From NCBI RefSeq assembly GCF_001544455.2, contig NZ_FCOC02000001.1:620001-684000 (forward strand): a stretch of DNA of 64,000 nt, written 5' to 3'. Positions 26,767 to 36,094 of the stretch are shown here, in pieces. The DNA is from Caballeronia sordidicola (lineage in GTDB: Bacteria; Pseudomonadota; Gammaproteobacteria; Burkholderiales; Burkholderiaceae). The stretch's first letter is position 1, and each line of letters opens with the position of its first letter. A program made the position numbers and the translations under genes. Under the pieces are notes generated by a model, which saw nothing but the letters and a program-made list of their open reading frames with translations, was not told the DNA's origin and searched no databases.

Positions 26767-28695
26767 TTAATCTCGGGCTATGCCCGCCGCGCCGTGGCTC
26801 AGCCAATCCAACACCGCACCCGTGTCGTCATCGCCCGCTTCCCGTACCTTCGTCATCGCTTCACTGACATCCGCACTCACGTTCGGCACCGCCCGGCGGA
26901 TCGCTACGCCTACCGCCAGAATGTCAATCATCACAAGGTGCAAGATGCGCGAGATCATCGACATCTGCGACTCACGTATCTCAATGTGATCCGTCTCCAA
27001 CGCAACCGTCGCACGCTTGGCCAACGGCGTATTGCTAGACGTGATCGCAATCACCGTCGCACCCTGCTGCATCGCGATTTCAAGCACACGCAACAACTCC
27101 GGCGCACGCCCCGACTTCGATACCGCCACAATCACATCGCCCTTGCCCAACAACGCCGCCGACGCCGCCTGCATATATAAATCGCCATACGCAATCGTCG
27201 GGATGCCAAAACGAAAGAACTTGTAGTGCGCATCCTGCGCCACGATGTTCGAATTGCCCAGCCCATAAAACTCGATCCGGCGCGCTCCATTCAGAATATC
27301 AATCGCACGCTCCACGTGATCGAAATTCAAATGCTCACGCAATTGAAGAATCGCCGAAACGGTATTGTCCAGAACCTTCGCGCCAAAATCCGTGGCGGTA
27401 TCGCCAAGATGCACTTGGCTATGGCTCACCGGAATCGTCCCCGTCAAACCCGTCGCCAGCTTCAGCTTGAAATCGGATAATCCCTGGCAGCCAAGCGAGC
27501 GGCAAAAGCGAATCACCGTCGGCTGGCTGACGTCGGCTTTACGCGCAATATCGATGATCGGATCATTGATGATGGAACGCGGATGATTCAGCGCAAGATC
27601 GGCGACCCGGCGCTCTGCCGGCGTCAACGCATCGCGCATCTGGCGAATGCGCTCGAATACAGCGGACGATCCCCCATTCGCACGATTGGACAACTGCTCG
27701 GACAATATCGCCGATACCCCCAGAAACGCCGGGTATTCAGCGGTAATGATGAACGTGGGCACACTCGACAAGTATTGCTGGAAGCGCCCCTTCGCCTCGA
27801 AACGCTCACGGAACGACGACTTCGTGAAAAGCTCGCCAAGCTTCAGCACCACGCCGCCGCCAATGAAAATGCCGCCCAGCGCGCCCAGCGTCACCGCAAT
27901 ATTCCCGGCGAAGGTGCCAAGAATGCCGCAGAAACAATCGACGGCTTCCAGCGCAAGCGGCTCGCCGTCGTGCGCGCGCTGCGTGATGCTGGCCGATTCC
28001 AGGTCGTCCGGCACGGCCACGCCATCGCGTTCAGCCAGCGCCTGGTAAATCAGCAGCAAGCCAGGACCCGCCGCCACGCGCTCGAACGATACATGCGGAA
28101 ATTTCCGGCGCGCAAAACGCAGGACTATGTCCTCCGTTTCATTCGATGGCGCAAAACTCGCATGGCCACCCTCGCTGCCAAGCGCGATCCAGCGGTCATC
28201 GGCGGGAATCAGGCCTGAGACGCCCAGGCCCGTACCGGGCCCAAGCAAGCCAATCACGCTGCTCTGCCGGCGCGATCCGCCGCCCACCTGCACACGCTGG
28301 GCATCGGTCAGGCCGGGCAGCGCCATGGCCAGCGCAGTGAAATCGTTCACGACCAGCAGCGTGTCGAAACCGAGCGCGCGGCGCGTGGCTTCAATGGAGA
28401 AGCTCCAGTCGTGATTGGTCATCGCGACATGATCGCCGTCCACCGGATTGGCGATCGCCACGGCCGCATGATTCACGCGGCTGACTTTCGTATCCTTCAA
28501 GTACTGCTGCATGGCTTCCGCAATGCCCGGGTAATCGTTGCCCGGATACACGCGAATCTCGCCAATCACGCCCGGCGCCGTTTCGAGCGCGAAACGCGCG
28601 TTGGTGCCGCCGATGTCAGCCAAAAGCCGGGGTCCGTCAGCGTGCTGGCTTCCGGCCGCTATCGTTACGGCCTTACTTTGCACACCAGTAGACAT
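26767..28695 (-). CDS. glk: Glucokinase fused to RpiR-family (HexR) regulator
   Basis: A 642-residue bifunctional protein. Residues 1-335 are glucokinase: phosphate motif [13 protein letters not shown] (25-37), catalytic region with NHDWSF and [20 protein letters not shown] (151-162) and EGGH (175-178). Residues about 345-430 are an RpiR helix-turn-helix ([19 protein letters not shown]). Residues about 460-600 are a SIS sugar-phosphate-binding domain ([13 protein letters not shown]). It makes glucose 6-phosphate and probably represses the glucose genes until a pathway sugar phosphate binds. Its start lies inside pgl (23-base overlap), in the operon zwf-pgl-glk::hexR. Such fusions are known in Burkholderia. 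Confidence 0.95.
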   Translation of the reverse strand: MSTGVQSKAVTIAAGSQHADGPRLLADIGGTNARFALETAPGVIGEIRVYPGNDYPGIAEAMQQYLKDTKVSRVNHAAVAIANPVDGDHVAMTNHDWSFSIEATRRALGFDTLLVVNDFTALAMALPGLTDAQRVQVGGGSRRQSSVIGLLGPGTGLGVSGLIPADDRWIALGSEGGHASFAPSNETEDIVLRFARRKFPHVSFERVAAGPGLLLIYQALAERDGVAVPDDLESASITQRAHDGEPLALEAVDCFCGILGTFAGNIAVTLGALGGIFIGGGVVLKLGELFTKSSFRERFEAKGRFQQYLSSVPTFIITAEYPAFLGVSAILSEQLSNRANGGSSAVFERIRQMRDALTPAERRVADLALNHPRSIINDPIIDIARKADVSQPTVIRFCRSLGCQGLSDFKLKLATGLTGTIPVSHSQVHLGDTATDFGAKVLDNTVSAILQLREHLNFDHVERAIDILNGARRIEFYGLGNSNIVAQDAHYKFFRFGIPTIAYGDLYMQAASAALLGKGDVIVAVSKSGRAPELLRVLEIAMQQGATVIAITSSNTPLAKRATVALETDHIEIRESQMSMISRILHLVMIDILAVGVAIRRAVPNVSADVSEAMTKVREAGDDDTGAVLDWLSHGAAGIARD

Positions 28696-29395
28696 CGAGC
28701 CTGACTCCTTCTGCTTTTGCCAACGTGGAGATGGCGTTTTTTTGCGGTGCGGCGAGCGCGGCGTTCAATACATCGAGTTTCTTTTGCCCGCCGATGAACA
28801 GGAAAAGGTGTTGCACACCCTTGAGCGCGGACATGGACAGCGACACGCGCGCATGCGGCGCGCTGCCCGGATGAACGGAAATGAACCGGTCTGCCGTGGT
28901 GATCGCGAAATCCCACTCAGGGGCATCGGCGAAAATGGACGCAGTGTGGCCGTCTTCACCCATGCCCAGCACGGCGACGTCGGGCACGCGGCGTTGCGCA
29001 TCGGCGTTCAGGTCGGCAATGTGCGCGTCCAGCGGCCGATTCGTATCCACGAGCGGCAGGAAATAGGCGCCGCTGGCCGAGTTTTGCAGCAGCGCCTCGC
29101 GCACGAGATGCGCATTGCTGGCGCTATCCGTTTCAGGCACCCAGCGGTCATCCACGAGCGTTACATCAATATGCGCCCAGTCGAGCGCATGCGTGGAAAG
29201 CGTTTGCAAGAACGGCTTCGGACTCGTGCCGCCCGAAACGGCAAGCGTTGCGTGCTGGGCTGGATTACCCGACACGGCGGCATCCGCCGACGCGGCTCCG
29301 CGAGCCGCGAGCGTCGCGGCAAGCGCGTCGCCCACCGCTACAGCCAATGCGTCGGATTGGGCGCCTGGCTCATCAAAAGTATGAAGCTGGATCAC
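28673..29395 (-). CDS. pgl: 6-phosphogluconolactonase
   Basis: A 240-residue cytoplasmic enzyme hydrolysing 6-phosphogluconolactone to 6-phosphogluconate, NagB/glucosamine-6-phosphate-isomerase-like fold. Motifs: [11 protein letters not shown] near the N-terminus, [10 protein letters not shown], and [15 protein letters not shown] in the middle, all family signatures. The GTG start at 29395 has GGAGGAG upstream; the in-frame extension to 29515 lacks family resemblance. The 3' end overlaps the glucokinase-regulator gene, and zwf lies 168 bases upstream. Confidence 0.93.
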   Translation of the reverse strand: MIQLHTFDEPGAQSDALAVAVGDALAATLAARGAASADAAVSGNPAQHATLAVSGGTSPKPFLQTLSTHALDWAHIDVTLVDDRWVPETDSASNAHLVREALLQNSASGAYFLPLVDTNRPLDAHIADLNADAQRRVPDVAVLGMGEDGHTASIFADAPEWDFAITTADRFISVHPGSAPHARVSLSMSALKGVQHLFLFIGGQKKLDVLNAALAAPQKNAISTLAKAEGVRLDVYWCAK

Positions 29396-29563
29396 TGCTC
29401 CTCCATGCTGCCTTGTTTTGGTTTCATTTCGCCCGACGTGGACGCTTCCAAAACCCCGGAAGCGCCGCCCGACGGGATTTGTCTCGGCTTTAATTGCAAC
29501 ATGTTTACAGCACAACCGTCCTGGAACACGTCCCCACCGACCCGTTCGACTCGCCGAGCGGGC

Positions 29564-31024
29564 TTAATTCTCTTCTTCGAGCCAGCACGTCCCGTGTTGC
29601 GCCAGCATCGCGCTCGCGGCAGCCGGTCCCCACGTGCCCGAAGCGTAAGGCTTCGGCGGTTTTGTCGATGCCGCCCATTCATCCAGGATCGGTTCCACAT
29701 AACGCCACGCCGCTTCCTGTTCGTCACGCCGCACGAACAACGCGAGACGGCCGTTGATCACATCGAGCAGCAGGCGCTGATACGCCTCCATCTGCCCTTC
29801 CTTGAAAAACTTGTCGAAGGCGAGATCCAGATGCACGCTCGCGAGATTCATGCCTTCGCCCGGCTGCTTGGCGAGGCAATACAGGCGAATGGTTTCGTTC
29901 GGCTGAAGGCGGATCACGAGACGATTCATGCCGGCGCGCAACGCGTTGGCGCCGAGCGCCGAGTGCGGCACCGGCCTGAAATTCACGACAATCTCAGCCG
30001 TGCGGTCCGCGAGCCGCTTGCCAGTGCGCAGGAAGAACGGCACGCCGGCCCAGCGCCAGTTTTCGATCTCGACCTTCAACGCGACAAACGTCTCAGTATG
30101 ACTATCAGGCCGCACGCCATGCTCGGTCGCGTAAGCGGGCACCGATGTGCCCTTGATCACGCCCGAATGATATTGGCCGCGCACCGCGACCTTGCTGATG
30201 TCGCGCGGATCGACGGGCTTGAGCGCACGCAGCACGCGCAGCTTTTCGTCGCGCACGGAATCGGAGTCCATGGAATGCGGCGGTTCCATCGTTACGATGG
30301 AAAGAAGCTGCAGCAAGTGGTTCTGCACCATGTCGCGCAAGGCGCCGGTATTGTCGTAGAAATCGCCGCGCGCTTCCACGCCGAGTTCCTCGGCAATGGT
30401 GATCTGGATGCTTTCCACCCATTCGCGACGCCACAGCGGTTCGAACAGCGCATTGCCGAAGCGCAGCGCGAGCAGGTTCTGCACCGGCTCCTTGCCGAGG
30501 TAATGATCGATCCGGTAGATCTGTTCTTCCGCGAAGATTTCGCCCACCGCGTCGTTGATGGCCTGCGACGACGTCAGATCGTACCCAAGCGGCTTTTCGA
30601 GCACGATGCGCGCGTTTTCGCTCAAGCCGACGTCGGCGAGCGCACGGCAAATGGGCACGAACAGCGACGGACCGGTCGCCAGGTAAAACACCCGCGTGCC
30701 GCCGTGCCGGTTCACTGCATCGCGCAGCAGCTTGAAATCTTCCGGCTTGCCAAGATCCAGCCGCACATAGTCGATGCGATCAAGAAAGCCCTTCCACACC
30801 GCGTCGTCCACCCCGTTTTTCGATACATGCGGCTTCACGTGTTCGTCGACCCAGCTCAGATACGCATCGCGATCTTCCGACGCGCGGGCCACCGCGACGA
30901 TCTTTCCGCCTTCGGCAAGCATGCCGCCACGATGCGCTTCGAAAAGCGCCGGCAGGATCTTGCGCATCGAAAGATCGCCTGTTCCGCCGAACAGAACGAA
31001 TGTGAAATTCGAATCGTTTTGCAT
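29564..31024 (-). CDS. zwf: Glucose-6-phosphate dehydrogenase
   Basis: A 486-residue cytoplasmic enzyme oxidising glucose 6-phosphate to 6-phosphogluconolactone with NAD(P)+. The dinucleotide motif FGGTGDLSMRK is at about residues 11-21 and the substrate/catalytic motif RIDHYLGKEPVQN in the middle. Length matches the family. The ATG at 31024 has GGAG five bases upstream and is preferred to a GTG at 31078. First gene of the glucose oxidation operon, just downstream of the HexR operator. Confidence 0.95.
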   Translation of the reverse strand: MQNDSNFTFVLFGGTGDLSMRKILPALFEAHRGGMLAEGGKIVAVARASEDRDAYLSWVDEHVKPHVSKNGVDDAVWKGFLDRIDYVRLDLGKPEDFKLLRDAVNRHGGTRVFYLATGPSLFVPICRALADVGLSENARIVLEKPLGYDLTSSQAINDAVGEIFAEEQIYRIDHYLGKEPVQNLLALRFGNALFEPLWRREWVESIQITIAEELGVEARGDFYDNTGALRDMVQNHLLQLLSIVTMEPPHSMDSDSVRDEKLRVLRALKPVDPRDISKVAVRGQYHSGVIKGTSVPAYATEHGVRPDSHTETFVALKVEIENWRWAGVPFFLRTGKRLADRTAEIVVNFRPVPHSALGANALRAGMNRLVIRLQPNETIRLYCLAKQPGEGMNLASVHLDLAFDKFFKEGQMEAYQRLLLDVINGRLALFVRRDEQEAAWRYVEPILDEWAASTKPPKPYASGTWGPAAASAMLAQHGTCWLEEEN

Positions 31025-31079
31025 GTGTCTCCGCAGGGGTTCTGAAGGACCGTAGTCCGATAAAATTTTTTTTGACACT

Positions 31080-31109
31080 GAATTGTAGTTTAACTACAAT
31101 TCAAATCAA
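31080..31109 (-). promoter_or_regulatory. zwf promoter overlapped by a HexR operator
   Basis: TTGTAGTTTAACTACAA (31083-31099) is an odd palindrome extending to 31080-31102. Its core TGTAGTTTAACTACA fits the known HexR pattern TGTARTTWWAYTACA at all 15 positions. On the minus strand a -35 box TTGATT (31104-31109) and a -10 box TACAAT (31082-31087) are 16 bases apart, so the operator covers the spacer and the -10. Repressor binding would block zwf-pgl-glk transcription. Confidence 0.75.
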
Positions 31110-31554
31110 GGGGTAACGTGATCTCGGAAAAAAACACTTAGTCAACCAGAACATGCGTGTTTTCCCGGAGATTCATGTCTAGTTGCATGGTAATAGACCT
31201 GCGCCAATGACGCTTTTGCCGAAAGGTTCACCATGGGTAATGTCATGGCTACGGTTAAAGCTGCAGGATGCAGAACCCCCGACGCACGCCACGCTGGCCT
31301 GCCAGTGTGAACGGGCAAAAATCAAAAGAGGAGACACAGTTGCGATTCGACACACTCATCTCTTGAGAGCCGTACGGCCGAGGTTCGGTCTGCGGCCAGA
31401 CTGGCGCGCCCACGGATCATTGCAGGGGCAACCGGTCTTATCCCGCTGCCATTGCCGACTCCGGCCACTTCAAGTCTGTTCAGTTCCAGCCATCGCTTCC
31501 TGGCGGCATCAGGGGCCAATCGTTTTTTGTTCAGGTGTTCGGAGGAGATAAACA
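31110..31554. other. Divergent region between zwf and gtsA
   Basis: No gene is supported. It should hold the gtsABCD promoter. The HexR operator lies at its left edge, about 455 bases from the gtsA start, so shared control is possible but not shown. No second HexR site was seen. Confidence 0.4.
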
Positions 31555-32808
31555 ATGAAATTTCGCAAGCTCATGGGCGCGCTCGGCGCTGCAGGTCTGT
31601 TGTGCGGCGTGACGGCACAGGCGGTTCAGGCTGCAGAAGCCGTTTCCGTGCTGCACTGGTGGACGTCTGGCGGTGAGTCGAAGGCTATTGGCGTGTTGAA
31701 GGACGACATGACCAAACAGGGTTACACCTGGAAGGACTTTGCTGTCGCCGGCGGCGCGGGCGCTGCGGCCATGACCGCACTGAAGACGCAGGTGATCTCG
31801 GGCAACGCCCCGTCCGCCGCGCAGATCAAGGGTCCGCTGATCCAGGAATGGGCCGATCAGGGCGTGCTGGTGAACATTGACTCGGTCACGGGCGACTGGA
31901 AGAAGAACCTGCCGCCGGAAATCGACAAGATCATGCACGCAGGCGGTCACTACGTCGGCGCGCCGTTCTCGGTACATCGCGTGAACTGGCTGTATATCAA
32001 CAAGGACGCGCTGGACAAGGCAGGCGGCAAGGCGCCGACCACGTGGCCGGAATTCTTCGCCCTCGCCGACAAGATGAAGGCGAACGGCATTGTTCCGGTG
32101 GCTGCAGGCGGCCAGCCGTGGCAAGACCTGACCTTGTGGGAAGACGTCGTGCTGTCGCAAGGCGCGGACTTCTACAAGAAGGCGATTGTGGATCTGGACC
32201 AGAAGACGCTGAGCTCCGACCAGATGGTCAAGGTGTTCGACACGGTTCGCCACGTCCAGTCGTACTTCGATAACGGCCGCACCGGCCGTGACTGGAACCT
32301 CGCCACCGCCATGGTCATCAACGGCAAGGCCGGCATGCAGTTCATGGGCGACTGGGCCAAGGGCGAATTCGCGGGCGCGAACAAGAAGTCGGGTACGGAC
32401 TATGTTTGCGTAGCGGTTCCGGGCACGGAAAAGGCTTACACGTTCAACGTCGATTCGTTCGTCTTCTTCCAGCAGAAGGGCGCGAAGGATGCAACGCCGG
32501 GTCAACTGGCGCTGGCGAAGACCATCATGACGCCTGAGTTCCAGGAGCAGTTCAGCCTGAACAAGGGTTCCATTCCGGTTCGCCTGGGCGTGCCGATGGC
32601 CAAGTTCGACGATTGCGCGAAGAAGTCCTACGCTGACGAGCAAACGGCTTTGAAGTCGGGTGGTTATGTTCCTTCGCTGGCTCACGGCATGGCGCAAGGC
32701 GATGCAACGGCAGGCGCCATTACCGACGTGGTCACGAAGTTCATGAACTCGACGCAGGATTCGAAGAGCGCAGTTGCCGCTCTCGCGAACGCAGCGAAGA
32801 CGAAGTAA
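31555..32808 (+). CDS. gtsA: Glucose/mannose ABC transporter periplasmic binding protein
   Basis: A 417-residue periplasmic protein of the carbohydrate-uptake type 1 family. The signal peptide MKFRKLMGALGAAGLLCGVT is cleaved after QAVQA at about residue 26. The mature region begins VSVLHWWTSGGESKA, characteristic of glucose-binding proteins of this class; HRVNWLYINKDAL, AAGGQPWQDLTLWED and FMGDWAKGEF follow. Very good GGAGGAG ribosome site. First gene of gtsABCD, divergent from zwf, so glucose is the most likely substrate. Confidence 0.93.
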   Translation: MKFRKLMGALGAAGLLCGVTAQAVQAAEAVSVLHWWTSGGESKAIGVLKDDMTKQGYTWKDFAVAGGAGAAAMTALKTQVISGNAPSAAQIKGPLIQEWADQGVLVNIDSVTGDWKKNLPPEIDKIMHAGGHYVGAPFSVHRVNWLYINKDALDKAGGKAPTTWPEFFALADKMKANGIVPVAAGGQPWQDLTLWEDVVLSQGADFYKKAIVDLDQKTLSSDQMVKVFDTVRHVQSYFDNGRTGRDWNLATAMVINGKAGMQFMGDWAKGEFAGANKKSGTDYVCVAVPGTEKAYTFNVDSFVFFQQKGAKDATPGQLALAKTIMTPEFQEQFSLNKGSIPVRLGVPMAKFDDCAKKSYADEQTALKSGGYVPSLAHGMAQGDATAGAITDVVTKFMNSTQDSKSAVAALANAAKTK

Positions 32809-32849
32809 GGCGCGAAGTGAAACGGAAGTAAGCGTTTTACTGTGACGCA

Positions 32850-32877
32850 CGGGCGCGTTCCGGAAGGTGCGCGCCCG
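32850..32877 (+). repeat. Hairpin between gtsA and gtsB
   Basis: CGGGCGCG and CGCGCCCG with a 12-base loop, 42 bases past gtsA, with no T tract after it. Stems in this place often protect the binding-protein mRNA from 3' decay so that it is made in excess over the permeases (inference). Confidence 0.5.
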
Positions 32878-32961
32878 AAAGCACAAGTTGATTATCGTAA
32901 AAACCGCTGTATCCCTGTTCCGGCCTGAGACTCTTGCCGGCAAATTTTCAGGAGTCGAGAA

Positions 32962-33906
32962 GTGGCTGCCTCCCCTAGCGGTATCGCGAGCAAGACATCG
33001 CGCACCCCGCCCCGCCGCACGTCGCCCATGGCGGCGCTTGCCGATACTTATATTCCCAAGCTGGTACTCGCGCCCAGCGTGCTGATTGCGCTGGTGTTCG
33101 TGTACGGCTTTATTCTGATCACCGGCTATCTGTCGCTGACGAACTCGCGACTGATGCCACGCTACGATTTCGTCGGCTTCCAGCGATACACCGAGTTGTT
33201 CAACAACGACGTCTGGTGGACGTCTGCTGCGAATCTCGGCTGGTTCGGCATTCCGTTCATTGGAATCTGCGTTGGACTCGGCCTTTTCCTTGCCATCCTT
33301 CTTGACCAGAAGATCCGCAATGAAGGCGCGCTGCGCGCAATTTTCCTGTACCCGATGGCGTTGTCGTTCATCGTGACGGGGACGGCGTGGCAATGGATCC
33401 TGAACCCGGGCCTCGGGCTTGAAAAAGTATTCCATGACTGGGGCTGGACGAGCTTTTCGTTCGACTGGCTCGGCAACCCCGACAAGGCCATCTTCTGCGT
33501 CGTGATCGCGGCCGTATGGCAATCCACCGGTTTCGTGATGGCGCTGTTCCTTGCGGGCTTGCGCGGCGTGGATGGCGAGATCTTCAAGGCGGCGCAAATG
33601 GACGGTGCATCCTTGCCGCGCATTTATCGCAAGATCGTGATTCCGAGCATGCGGCCGGTCTTCTTCTCCGTGCTGCTGATCCTCTGCCACATCACCATCA
33701 AGACGTTCGACCTCGTGGTTGCATTGACCGCGGGCGGTCCGGGCACGTCGTCGTCGCTGCCGGCCATGTTCATGTACACGTTTTCGTTCAACCGTGGCCA
33801 GCTTGGACTCGGCGCAGCATCATCGATGATGATGCTTGCTACCGTCGTCGCCGTGCTCGTGCCGCTCATGTATCTGGAATCGAGGAGCACCCGCAATGGA
33901 ATCTAA
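32962..33906 (+). CDS. gtsB: Glucose ABC transporter permease GtsB
   Basis: A 314-residue inner-membrane permease with about six spans and an EAA-type loop (KAAQMDGASLPRIYRKIVIPS). The N-terminal polar extension (SGIASKTSRTPPRRTSP) precedes the first span. It starts with GTG at 32962 after AGGAGT; an ATG 22 residues later is possible. Overlaps gtsC by 11 bases. Confidence 0.92.
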   Translation: MAASPSGIASKTSRTPPRRTSPMAALADTYIPKLVLAPSVLIALVFVYGFILITGYLSLTNSRLMPRYDFVGFQRYTELFNNDVWWTSAANLGWFGIPFIGICVGLGLFLAILLDQKIRNEGALRAIFLYPMALSFIVTGTAWQWILNPGLGLEKVFHDWGWTSFSFDWLGNPDKAIFCVVIAAVWQSTGFVMALFLAGLRGVDGEIFKAAQMDGASLPRIYRKIVIPSMRPVFFSVLLILCHITIKTFDLVVALTAGGPGTSSSLPAMFMYTFSFNRGQLGLGAASSMMMLATVVAVLVPLMYLESRSTRNGI

Positions 33907-34753
33907 GATGACGATCAGCCGCGCCGTCATCTATGCGGCGCTGATCCTGTTTGCCCTGTATTTCCTGTTCCCGATCTACGTGATGCTCTCGACGTCCTTC
34001 AAGGACCTCGACCAGTTGCGCACCGGCAACCTGCTCACGCCGCCGACTTCGTTCACGTTCGCGCCGTGGGTCAAGGCGTGGTCGCAATCGTGTACCGGCG
34101 TGCGTTGCGACGGCATGGAACCGTTCTTCATGAATTCCGTGCGCATGGTGATCCCGGCGGTGCTGATTTCATCGATAGTCGGCGCATTCAACGGCTACGT
34201 GCTCACGCACTGGCGTTTCCGTGGCGCGGACCTCGTGTTCACGCTGCTGCTGGTTGGCTGCTTCATCCCCTTCCAGGCCATCCTTTTGCCCATGGCGCGT
34301 CTGCAAGGCCTGCTGGGACTTGCGAACACCACAACGGGGCTGGTGCTGGTCCACGTGGTGTACGGTATTGCGTTCACGACCATGTTCTTCCGCAACTTCT
34401 ACGTGAGCATTCCGGCGGAACTGGTGAAGGCGGCGCGTATTGACGGTGCGGGTTTCTTCACCATTTTCACGAAGATTTTGCTGCCGGTATCGCTGCCAAT
34501 CTTCATGGTGTGCCTGATCTGGCAATTCACGCAGATCTGGAATGACTTCCTGTTCGGTATCGTGTTCTCGGGCGTGGATTCAATGCCGATTACCGTGGCG
34601 CTGAACAACCTCGTGAATACATCGACCGGCGTGAAGGAATACAACGTCGACATGGCTGCCGCGATCATTGCCGCCCTGCCCACCCTGCTCGTCTATATGG
34701 TCGCCGGCCGGTTCTTCGTGCGCGGCCTGACGGCGGGCGCGGTGAAAGGCTAG
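33896..34753 (+). CDS. gtsC: Glucose ABC transporter permease GtsC
   Basis: A 285-residue inner-membrane permease of the MalG/UgpE type. The EAA-type loop reads ELVKAARIDGAGFFTIFTKIL. Two cysteines in the first periplasmic loop (SQSCTGVRCDG) could form a disulphide and are typical of this glucose-transport subclass. The ATG at 33896 with GAGGAG upstream lies inside the end of gtsB. Confidence 0.92.
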   Translation: MESKMTISRAVIYAALILFALYFLFPIYVMLSTSFKDLDQLRTGNLLTPPTSFTFAPWVKAWSQSCTGVRCDGMEPFFMNSVRMVIPAVLISSIVGAFNGYVLTHWRFRGADLVFTLLLVGCFIPFQAILLPMARLQGLLGLANTTTGLVLVHVVYGIAFTTMFFRNFYVSIPAELVKAARIDGAGFFTIFTKILLPVSLPIFMVCLIWQFTQIWNDFLFGIVFSGVDSMPITVALNNLVNTSTGVKEYNVDMAAAIIAALPTLLVYMVAGRFFVRGLTAGAVKG

Positions 34754-34876
34754 CCGAAGGCTGATTTCCGCGGGGCGCCGTGCAACCGGTTCGAGCCGCA
34801 ACAGCGCTCCGCGATAAAGATCAACAGATGCACGGACGATCACACTCCGCGCGAGAGACATTAAAGGATTCATAGC

Positions 34877-35995
34877 ATGGCAAGCCTTTCAATCCGCGAC
34901 GTATACAAGACTTATGCGAACGGCGTTCCCGTTCTGAAGGGCGTGAACATCGATATCGAGGATGGTCAGTTCCTGATCCTCGTTGGCGGTTCGGGCTGCG
35001 GCAAGTCCACGTTGCTCAACATGATCGCCGGACTGGAAACGGTCACCAAGGGCGACATCATGATCGACGGCAAGACGGTGAACAACCTCTCGCCTAAGGA
35101 CCGCGACATTGCGATGGTGTTCCAGTCCTACGCGCTGTATCCGTCCATGACGGTGCGCGAGAACATCTCGTTCGGGCTGAATATCCGCAAGGTGCCGAAG
35201 GACGAGCAGCAGGCAATCGTCACGCGCGTGTCCGATACGCTGCAGATCCAGCATCTGCTCGACCGCAAGCCCGGCCAGTTGTCGGGCGGCCAGCGTCAGC
35301 GCGTGGCAATGGGCCGTGCGCTCGCCCGCGATCCCGTGATGTTCCTGTTCGACGAACCGCTGTCGAACCTGGACGCGAAGCTGCGTATTGAAATGCGTTC
35401 GGAGATCAAGCTGCTGCATCAGCGCCTTGGCACCACGATTGTGTACGTGACGCACGATCAGATTGAAGCCATGACGCTCGGCGACCGGATCGCGGTGATG
35501 AAGGACGGCGTTGTGCAGCAGTTCGGCGCGCCGCAGGACATTTATGATTCGCCGTCGAACCTGTTCGTGGCAGGTTTCATTGGCGCGCCGCCGATGAATT
35601 TCATCGATGGAAAACTGGTCGAGGCCGGGTCGGGCGTGGGTATCGAGCTGGACACGGGTGTGTCGCGTTCCGTGCTGAACCTGCCCTTCGACGCTACTTC
35701 CGTGCGTGGCAAGATTGGCCAGAACGTGATTCTCGGCTTGCGCCCCGAGCGGATCACGGATGCGCGCAGCGCGCACAACGTGGAAGACGCGCGCCTGCAG
35801 CCGGTCGAAGTGAAGATCGACGTGATCGAGCCGACCGGACCGGATACGCTGGTATTCACGCAAGTGAACGGCAAGCGCGTGGTGAGCCGCGTGCATCCGG
35901 CGGCAAACCCGCAGCCGCTCACGAACATGACGCTGTTGTTCGATGTATCGAAGGCCGTGTTGTTCGATGCAAAGACGGAAGAGCGGTTGGCTTAA
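34877..35995 (+). CDS. gtsD: Sugar ABC transporter ATPase (MalK/UgpC type)
   Basis: A 372-residue cytoplasmic ATPase energising the Gts glucose importer. Walker A GGSGCGKST, signature LSGGQRQRVAMGRAL, Walker B LFDEPLSNLD and switch VYVTHDQ are present. A C-terminal TOBE/OB regulatory region (about 235-372) includes GLRPERITDA. It is 123 bases after gtsC. UgpC-family ATPases can serve several importers, so it may be shared. Confidence 0.93.
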   Translation: MASLSIRDVYKTYANGVPVLKGVNIDIEDGQFLILVGGSGCGKSTLLNMIAGLETVTKGDIMIDGKTVNNLSPKDRDIAMVFQSYALYPSMTVRENISFGLNIRKVPKDEQQAIVTRVSDTLQIQHLLDRKPGQLSGGQRQRVAMGRALARDPVMFLFDEPLSNLDAKLRIEMRSEIKLLHQRLGTTIVYVTHDQIEAMTLGDRIAVMKDGVVQQFGAPQDIYDSPSNLFVAGFIGAPPMNFIDGKLVEAGSGVGIELDTGVSRSVLNLPFDATSVRGKIGQNVILGLRPERITDARSAHNVEDARLQPVEVKIDVIEPTGPDTLVFTQVNGKRVVSRVHPAANPQPLTNMTLLFDVSKAVLFDAKTEERLA

Positions 35996-36018
35996 TCGGA
36001 TTGTTGGCCGGATAAACG

Positions 36019-36056
36019 AAACGCCGCTGGGTCTTCAGGACCAGCGGCGTTTTCTT
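36019..36056 (+). terminator. Rho-independent terminator of gtsABCD
   Basis: ACGCCGCTGG, ten-base loop and CCAGCGGCGT, then TTTTCTTT, about 24 bases after the stop. Confidence 0.9.
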
Positions 36057-36094
36057 TAGAGCCAAACCGGGAATGACGGAACGCCGGGAACGCC

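Noticed and set aside
28538..31045. 835-codon plus-strand open frame opposite zwf, pgl and the start of glk
   Set aside because: Shadow of GC-rich coding DNA; His/Arg/Gln-rich with no domain, while the minus strand encodes three clear enzymes.
31531..33690. 719-codon minus-strand frame opposite gtsA and gtsB
   Set aside because: Antisense shadow; composition His/Arg-rich and no family motifs.
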